A stretch of 64,000 nt of DNA from Heliocidaris tuberculata (taxonomy: Eukaryota; Echinodermata; Echinoidea; Camarodonta; Echinometridae), in contig CM046852.1 of the NCBI GenBank assembly GCA_025618425.1, forward strand, positions 2,405,880 through 2,469,879, given 5' to 3'. Both the position numbers and the translations under genes were made by a program. The notes beneath the pieces are model-generated. The model was not told the origin of the DNA, made no database searches, and was given only the letters and a program-made list of their open reading frames with translations. This document shows positions 57,488-64,000 of the stretch, one piece after another (positions within the stretch are counted from its first letter, which is position 1; every line of letters starts with the position of its first letter).

Positions 57488-57951
57488 CTGAGAGCAAGAA
57501 GGGGGTTATCTCTCTGTTAACCCTTTCAGGACAGGAATTATTTAAGAGCTCAATTGATCACATTTTGTTCTGCAAATTGGCAACAATAATATTTTTTTTT
57601 TAGTGCTACGTGGTTCTAATAAGATGTAATGTCTTGAAAATAATATACATGGTCAGGAACTTTGTCGAAAAGTTGAAAAAGTTGCCAATTTGGACAAAAA
57701 ACAATGATTTTGAATCTCTCAATGTGTTGCCAATTTAAGGATGTTCAATCTTATTCTCCTTTTTAAAATTCCTGGCATCAAACGCAATATGATCATGCAA
57801 CAAAAATGGTCACAGTATGTTCAGAATTTTTTGCTCTTTCTACGCATGCATCTGGAATATTTTTTAAGGCTCTAAATCGAAAGTTATTGGGCCAAACCAC
57901 AAAATGTGGTCAATTGTCTCGAAAGGGTTAACGCCCTTCTGGCTCTCAACA
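57488..57951. repeat. Hairpin family, copy 13, split by a TTAA element
   Basis: Left arm CTGAGAGCAAGAAGGGGGTT-ATCTCTCTG, then TTAA, the 407-bp insert, TTAA, then the right arm CGCCCTTCTGGCTCTCAACA. Removing the insert and one TTAA restores the normal hairpin layout. Confidence 0.9.
57517..57931. mobile_element. PiggyBac-like TTAA MITE, twin 2 (407 bp)
   Basis: TTAA-CCCTTTCAGGACAGG at the left, ATTGTCTCGAAAGGG-TTAA at the right. Same length and order as 33597-34010 with scattered substitutions. The TTAA used is the one in the hairpin's right arm. Confidence 0.93.
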
Positions 57952-57978
57952 GAAAATTTTTCTGCTATTTTCTATTAC

Positions 57979-58204
57979 CTTTACTTTCTCCTGTTTTCTT
58001 ATCCCTGAGTACGTTAAGTTCGTAGACAGGACCAAACTCTGAGAACATCTCCCTTAGTTTATCTTCTTCGTATGCCTTGGGGATCTGACCAACGAACATC
58101 TTTAGCGAGTCTGGATCGGGTTGAGCGGTCTGGGGCGGAGGGACGCCCGAATCTACGCCGGTGTTCATCATCATCGGGGACTCCGGGTTTCCTGCCAAAG
58201 GTCT
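57979..58204 (-). CDS. CELF1: CELF exon: N-terminus and first half of RRM1
   Basis: A 226-nt exon opening after a TTTTACAG acceptor and ending AAAG|GTAATA. It encodes 75 residues plus one base. Residues 1-34 are a Pro/Gln/Asp-rich leader (GVPPPQTAQPDPDSL). RRM1 starts at residue 35 with RNP2 MFVGQI, and the segment ends VLRDKKTGESK just before RNP1. DPDSLKMFVGQIP closely resembles CELF1/2. A second acceptor AG two bases downstream would shift the frame. An in-frame triple ATG (first at 58174-58172) could start a shorter isoform, but the acceptor-like edge implies an upstream exon supplies the usual start. The intron that follows contains a SINE and a hairpin split by a TTAA element, starting about 25 bp from the donor. 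Confidence 0.95.
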
Positions 58205-59169
58205 CTGTAAAATACAAGAAGAAGAGATACATCATAAACGATGATGAAGATGATAATTATAGTAGATATATAATGACAATACTATAAACATCAATAATAA
58301 TAACATTCACAGGTTTTGCATTTTGTCTCTATGTGCCTTTAATGTGATGTAAAATTATTACCATGACTTTAGCTCAGGCAACTGTTATGCAGAGTGCAAC
58401 TTCAGGAATAATGTCAGGTACACATTCTTAACCAGGGTTGAGAGAGAGAGACAACTGGTTAAAATGCCTCTTGCAACCATGCAGAAAGACATTATTCTTG
58501 GAATTCACAAGGACTAACCAGACTAACCACTAAACCAGGTTAGCCCTTAAACCTGAAATCTGTGATTTCTTTCCGCTTTTTTTTTCTCCCATTTGACATC
58601 TGGAGAGGTATACAATGATATTTCAAATGCAGGAATGACATTAACAACTAGCCACACATTTAACACTGAGAGAAATAAACCACATTTCCACACAGTCTAA
58701 TTTACCTTGCATATGAATTCAACACATCTGCTTTGCATGTGTATGAATTCAATGCATCTGCTTCTAGCATACATACCCAGCATGGTACATACTGATTAAT
58801 ATTTATAACATATGGCAAACCTGGGACCTGTTCACACTAAACAGACTCTAGAATAGAGATGCTTATGTTTAGAGAAATGGTGTAAATGCAACTTCTAATC
58901 CACCAATCAGAGGTTTACTTTTGTATTCATATGAATGCATTAACAACTCATAATACTGTGTGTAAAAGGAAACACAACTCCGATAGTACATGACTGTAGT
59001 GAAAGCAGAAAAAGTAGAGAACCACAATAAACATAAATAAAATCATCTGCTCAGAGTAGCAAGTGTACAAAATCATTCATGTTACACAAATTTAAAACCA
59101 GCAGAAAATATGATAATAAATGAAGCCCATTATATAGCAGGAAATGAGAACATTTATCCATCTACGGAG

Positions 59170-59492
59170 TCAAAGAGGAGGTTAAGGTCTGGGAAAGATT
59201 ATCATAGTAGAAATGTCCCCTGAAAAGGATTACTCTTCAAATGCCCTCACATTCAAAATATGACAAGAAACAGCTGAAATGTTCAGGCTGAACATTTGTG
59301 TGTAATACACATTTCTGTGTGCAGTGCATGTGACTCTCAGCAGGATTGAGTCAATTTCTTATCATTTTGGTGATTCCAAAACCTTACAGCATACACCAAT
59401 TATTTTGTGCTATATAATCAACCTTTCCCAATTGCTTTGAGACAGTTTCTTTCACAATTCAATCTCATGACCAGAACTCCACTTTATCTTTA
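59170..59492 (+). repeat. Dispersed repeat R1, copy 2
   Basis: Shares GAAACAGCTGAAATGTTCAG, GTGCAGTGCATGTGACTCTC and TTGCTTTGAGACAGTTTCTT with 63338-63712 in the same orientation. It has the uninterrupted CCCAATTGCTTTG site that is split in the 31-kb copy. Confidence 0.9.
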
Positions 59493-60387
59493 AGAGGGGG
59501 TGATATGCTACACACATACACTAAGATAAAACTGCAAGCCTACAACTAATAGTCGAAAAATCATTATTTCTCTCTAGAAATGTTTGAAAATATCTTCTAG
59601 AACTGCGTCAAATCTGGCAAAGATTAATGGAGGGGAAACTACACATGCATATAACACGATAAAGCTGAAGGCTGACAATGAACAGTCAAGAAATCAATAT
59701 CTCTCATTCATTTGATGTATAAAAATATCTTCTCCAAACTGCATCAAATCCGGCTGAAACTAGGGTGGGGGGATCTGCAAGCCTGAAGAGCAGTAAACTT
59801 GGAGGGATATCTGGTGCTCATAAGGTATGCCTTAGATTGAATTACAGGATAAACATGTGTCTTTTAGAGAGGACCAGACGAATATTGCCTCATTATTGTC
59901 GCCAAGTTGTGCTGCGTGATTCGGAAGAATCACAGCACATGTCATTTTCCGGCCGATGGAAACCAGCTCTCCTATACATGCCACCTTAGCGTGTACTTTG
60001 TGCAATCTGGGTTTCCCATCGGAACACCTATACACATTTCAACAATAGCGAAAAAAAGATTCAGAGACATCTACAGCAGCGCTCGACACTAAGTGAAAAT
60101 TTTGGTTGCTCTTCGGGGCAACCAAATTTAACTCAATTTACTTTTTGCTGGCCTGGACTAGGTTTTGGTGGCCCAAATTATTTTATGTGTGAAATATTTC
60201 AATTTTTCGGAGGCAACCTTTTTTGAGGCAGTTTACAGCATTATCCACTATACAACAAAAACATTATGCTAGATACAATCATAGGGCTACCTTGAGAAAT
60301 TATAGTCCAGCCCAATAAATGTTACTCACAAATCTTAACAGTCACCTGACAACAAATTAATCACAATTTCATGATTGAAAGCAATCT

Positions 60388-60525
60388 GGGGAGCGTTTCA
60401 TCAAGCGTTTTGTCAGTGATTTTTACTGACAAATTTGCTCTCAGCCAATCAGATGCAAGGATTTCAGTAGCTTATAACAGTTGTCGGTAAAAATCACTGA
60501 CATAACGCTTGATAAAACGCTCCCC
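60388..60525. mobile_element. 138-bp palindromic MITE (GGGGAGCGTTTCATCAAGCG)
   Basis: Arms of about 45 bp: GGGGAGCGTTTCATCAAGCG, then TTTTGTCAGTGATTTTTACTG, and the complement at the right with four or so mismatches. The centre has CAGCCAATCAG. Confidence 0.94.
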
Positions 60526-61073
60526 TGGTTTCTTTATTATAAGCAACTCCATGTTCTGATATTACTAATATTGGTTTGATTTATGAAAAGCTTTTAGTTG
60601 TTTTGGAAATAGGAAGCAAACAGAAAAAGTATTCTTATATTCCAAACCCAAAGAAGAGACAACTAAAGCGATGTTTGGTACTACAAAATCGGAGAACAGC
60701 GATAGAAAGAAGATAAGTAATCTCAGATAATTGTAGAATGAGATCTACCTGTTTCTCACACAGATCAAGGAGTTTCCATACCACACACTGTGTTTTGAGT
60801 CTATTTTTGAGAGCTGAAACTGTCAGGCTATATTGGCAATTACTTGAGATATATTGAGCAAGAGCCTAATGTAACTTTATTGCAATTTCCTTGAAGTGCA
60901 CATCCAATGAGGGCCTAAAGTATAAAGTATAAAAGAGAGCAATTGAAATCTTGAGATTGAGGAGAGAAGGAGGGTTGTGATGATTTGGTGAAGGGGGGGG
61001 GGGGGGGGGGTTGATGGAGAAAGAGGATAAGGCATCTTGAGGTTGCATGAGGTTTCACCTGACATATCGTCTG

Positions 61074-61110
61074 TTTACAGCCAGAAGGGTGTTAACTTAT
61101 ATACTGTTAA
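61074..61110. repeat. Hairpin family, copy 14 (left arm only)
   Basis: CTGTTTACAGCCAGAAGGGT-GTTAACTTATA matches the left arm; no right arm follows. Confidence 0.6.
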
Positions 61111-63337
61111 TTCCGAACATTAATTATCTGTGATAACTACTGTATATGAAATTATTATTGGTGCAATGTTGCACTTTATGAAATATGCCCATAGTGTTCA
61201 GGAAGGAAAGACTTTTCTTCTCTTAAGACAATGGAAAGGTATGAATTGACATGACCTTAATAACAGCTTCAGATATGAAAAATATCCTTTTATTATCATT
61301 GTCTGCTTGAAACCTTGAGCCGACATAAAAAGCTACCTGTGGGACTGAACAAGCCCATCACTCATCACCATTGCTAAAATGGTCTGTGGGGTTTTTGTAA
61401 ACAAAGTACAGGCGAAGGGATTTATTAAAAGCACTAGATTTGGGGCTGATCTCCATTTTATGAGGGTGAAACAGAGGTGGATAAGAACAGAGTGTTAACA
61501 AGCAACTAGATACGAACATGTTGCAATGAGAGATGATTCATTATAAACTTTCAATAAAAGACTAGTTTGATGGAAGCTACTGTAAATCATGAGTCTTTTG
61601 TAAATAGGTCATGATAACTGTTTTCACACCAACACACTTTCCTAAATTGCAAATAATTCATATTGATTGAATATAATTGCAAGTTGTAACATTTCACAAC
61701 ATAAACCTTTCGAAAATCTCAACCACTTGCAAAATTTACTAAAGTTTTGCATAAGTGAAAGTCTTTAGTTTTATAGTAAATGATGTCAACAGAAATGCAA
61801 CAGATGTTCATTCATTATACTCCTGACTAATTGCTATAGCACTGATATAATTCAAATGAATAACAAAAAAAATATGAAAGTGGGCATGACAAAGGGGGAT
61901 CGACAAGAATGACATATGATAGAAGCAATCAACAGAATTCCTACAGGTAAGCGTACATGTAGACCTACGTCAATAATTCAATTTTGTTGTCCATCCTATC
62001 AGTCACTATTATAGCCTCATATTTTCATCGGAAAAAATATAGTTATTAATGGATATAGCCAATTATGAAGTGCTTTTGTTCAGTCCTGTAAACAACTATA
62101 ATGAGATTGTTGTTGATGTATGAACAGTATTTGCCATCAGTCAAAAACCGTTGTGCTATACATAAGAATTATCACAATACAATTGGAGCTAAGGGCAATT
62201 TTGCCCTTGAAAATACTAAAACAGCGTCATACAAACCCTAAATATTTCTAAAATCTACATGTACCTTTCTAAGGTAACAAAATTCTTTGTTGAAAATCTA
62301 AATAGAGCATCAGAGAACAAAATATATCTTTGTCAGCACTTTGTCATGTGATTTACAGGCAAATCTGTGCAAATGAATTTGAAATGAATTGCTTTTACAG
62401 GACCACATCTCATATAAACACAAAACCCTGGAATCAATGCAAAACCATGGTAACCTACATAAAAGTGGATGGTGTAACTTTATCCCCTCTTCCCTTCCAC
62501 TTCAGAAGAAGAAGAAAGAAAACACTTTGGTTCTTCCCAAGGAAGTCAGCCGGCTGATCCTACAGGAGTACGACGATGGCTGAACCTATCGAGGTTACCG
62601 GCTGAGCCTATAGGAGCATGCAGGCAAGAGTCATTGGGCCAACGTAATCTCACATAATGAAATCAGAATTCACTGTCCTATTAACGAGAAGCGAGGCTAA
62701 AGCACGGCCGAGGGAAACCCTGACATTTACCGAGATATTCAGACTGATGACAGACACGAGACAACACTTTGGTCCGTTGTCAACAGCACTATCCAGTTGA
62801 GGGCTTGTTTATCACACAACCTAGGTATTTTTCCAAAAAAATTATTCAAAAGAATACTTTATACTTCCATATTCTATGCTTGTCATTCATCAGTGTTTAA
62901 ATTCTCCATCTATATTAACTCATTAACATCCACATGTACAATTTTGGGTATATTTGATTTGAAAATATTGCCAGTAACATACGACCTCAAACGTGAATCT
63001 GTACTCATCTTTGTACATCTACAAAATTGATGTTATATCTATGATATGTTCCTTTACACCTTGTGTTAATGAAAACCTGAACAAATTTATAACAAATTTT
63101 AGCAGATTAGTTCAAATAGCATACAAATTGTAACTTTGTGAAATTTTTTAAAAATCAATACACCTCTAAAATCATTGGAGAATTCAGAAATACCATAATC
63201 TAATTCATTTCTATACGCACAGCGGTAGCTATGTACATGTATGTCTTTTATGATTGATATAAAAGCACATATGCTGTAACATTAGTCTACAATAGATAAT
63301 ACACTGAACATGTACAGTATACAAATCATTCCATAAA

Positions 63338-63712
63338 AGAGAAGGTTGAGTTCTGGGAAAGGCAAAAAATAATTTGTGAGCATTCTCATTCTTTTTATAT
63401 TAGTTTGGAAGATGATCACAGGAGAAATGTTCCCTGAAAAGGATTGCTCTTCAAATGCCATCACATTAAAAATATGACAAGAAACAGCTGAAATGTTCAG
63501 GCCGAAATTTTGTGTGTAGTCCCATATACACATTTCTGTGTGCAGTGCATGTGACTCTCAGCAGGATTTAGTCATTTCTTAAAATCATTTTGGTGATTCC
63601 ACGACCTTACAGCATACACCAATAATGTGCTGTATAATCAACCTTTTCCAATTGCTTTGCGACAGTTTCTTTCACAATTCAATCTCATGACCAGAACTCA
63701 AACTTTATCTTG
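63338..63712 (+). repeat. Dispersed repeat R1, copy 3
   Basis: Direct copy of 59170-59492 with an extra stretch of about 25 nt near 63370-63400. It also has the uninterrupted TTCCAATTGCTTTG site. Confidence 0.9.
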
Positions 63713-64000
63713 TAAGATAGATACTTAACCCACTACCCACAGGATCCATACGGTCCCTGTATTAAGCCTATGAGAATTAGATAATCCAGTCATCAGTGGG
63801 TTAACTCAGAAAGTCTAGCTCTGGTGGATGAATGGTAAACCAGTTCTCTGCCCTTGAAATGCCATCTTAAGTAGATCTCAACTGACTATACCTACCATTA
63901 TCAACAGTGCCATATTCTCTCTTCTCTACGTTTCCTTACAGCACAGCCTGTTTCTATCTGCTAGAAATATCGTCACAACGAATGATCCTAGGCGTCTGCC

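Larger units (their letters stand above)
56786..57978 (-). other. CELF intron inside RRM1
   Basis: A roughly 1.2-kb intron. Its 5' half is a hairpin copy split by the second TTAA twin (57488-57951); next comes a SINE (57237-57487), then about 450 bp of AT-rich DNA up to the acceptor at 56785. Confidence 0.75.
3005..58204 (-). other. CELF1: CELF1/2-type RNA-binding protein gene (partial; 12 exons seen)
   Basis: Twelve exons on the minus strand, each bounded by AG and GT, join in one open frame of 1381 nt (about 460 residues). The product has two N-terminal RRMs, each with an RNP1 of the form KGCAFVTF, the CELF linker phrase PIQMKPAD between them, VVKFADTQKEKEQ after RRM2, and LTQAYTGIQQY near the end of the divergent linker. 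These phrases are diagnostic of CELF proteins. KKCDENDVR and IEECHILR in RRM2 favour CELF1/2 over CELF3-6. Family knowledge: CELF1/2 bind UGU/GU-rich RNA and control alternative splicing in the nucleus and deadenylation, decay and translation in the cytoplasm. RRM3 and the stop codon are not in the window, so they lie left of base 1; the true start exon is not identified. CELF1 versus CELF2 cannot be settled here. Confidence 0.95.
58205..64000 (-). other. Upstream CELF intron or 5' flank
   Basis: No exon with a CELF start was recognised. Contains two R1 repeat copies, a 138-bp palindromic MITE, a G run (60996-61010) and one half hairpin (61074-61110). Whether this is intron 1 or promoter-side DNA cannot be told from sequence alone. 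Confidence 0.55.

Noticed and set aside
57965..58198. Start of the CELF protein at the residue before AGNPESP
   Set aside because: The codon there is TTG, not ATG, and an acceptor lies just upstream, so the frame continues from an earlier exon. The in-frame triple ATG at 58174 remains a possible alternative start.

Overview
The window is eukaryotic, almost entirely intronic DNA from a single gene read on the minus strand. Twelve exons between 58204 and 3005 splice in frame into about 460 residues of a CELF (CUGBP/Elav-like, Bruno/EDEN-BP) RNA-binding protein of the CELF1/2 type: RRM1, RRM2 and most of the divergent linker that precedes RRM3. RRM3 and the 3' UTR lie beyond the left edge, and the 5' exon(s) and promoter beyond the right edge or unrecognised in 58205-64000. 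AT-rich DNA, large repeat-filled introns, many short palindromic MITEs, TTATTA-tailed SINEs and TTAGGG-like tracts fit a marine invertebrate deuterostome, most likely an echinoderm such as a sea urchin. That placement is inference, not proof.

Layout, right to left (5' to 3' of the gene): 58205-64000 is intron or upstream DNA with copies of a dispersed repeat. Exons at 57979-58204 and 56703-56785 make RRM1. A 30-kb intron (26402-56702) holds most of the transposon relics. Exons at 26362-26401, 24068-24199, 22871-22950 and the start of 20175-20357 make RRM2. The rest of 20175-20357 and the exons at 19124-19214, 17041-17205, 13125-13238, 9936-9992 (tentative), 6278-6340 and 3005-3151 code the Gln/Ala/Gly/Thr-rich linker. 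The last five are symmetrical phase 1-1 exons, so each can be skipped without a frameshift. No other protein-coding gene, rRNA or tRNA is convincing.

The most unusual structure lies at exon edges and in small palindromes. (1) Tandem repeats hug at least six exons, and in three they have copied the exon edge with its splice site. The exon at 20175-20357 has six serial 3' splice sites, each followed by a copy of the exon start. (2) A 61-bp satellite in one intron carries 13 regularly spaced AGGTCA-N1-AGGTCA (DR1) nuclear-receptor motifs, one of them imperfect. (3) A roughly 60-80-bp hairpin family (arm ATCTGTTGAGAGCCAGAAGG) occurs at least 14 times, mostly in the 30-kb intron; one copy sits inside another and one is split by a piggyBac-like TTAA element. 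(4) Several other palindromic MITE families show nested insertions whose empty sites survive elsewhere in the window.
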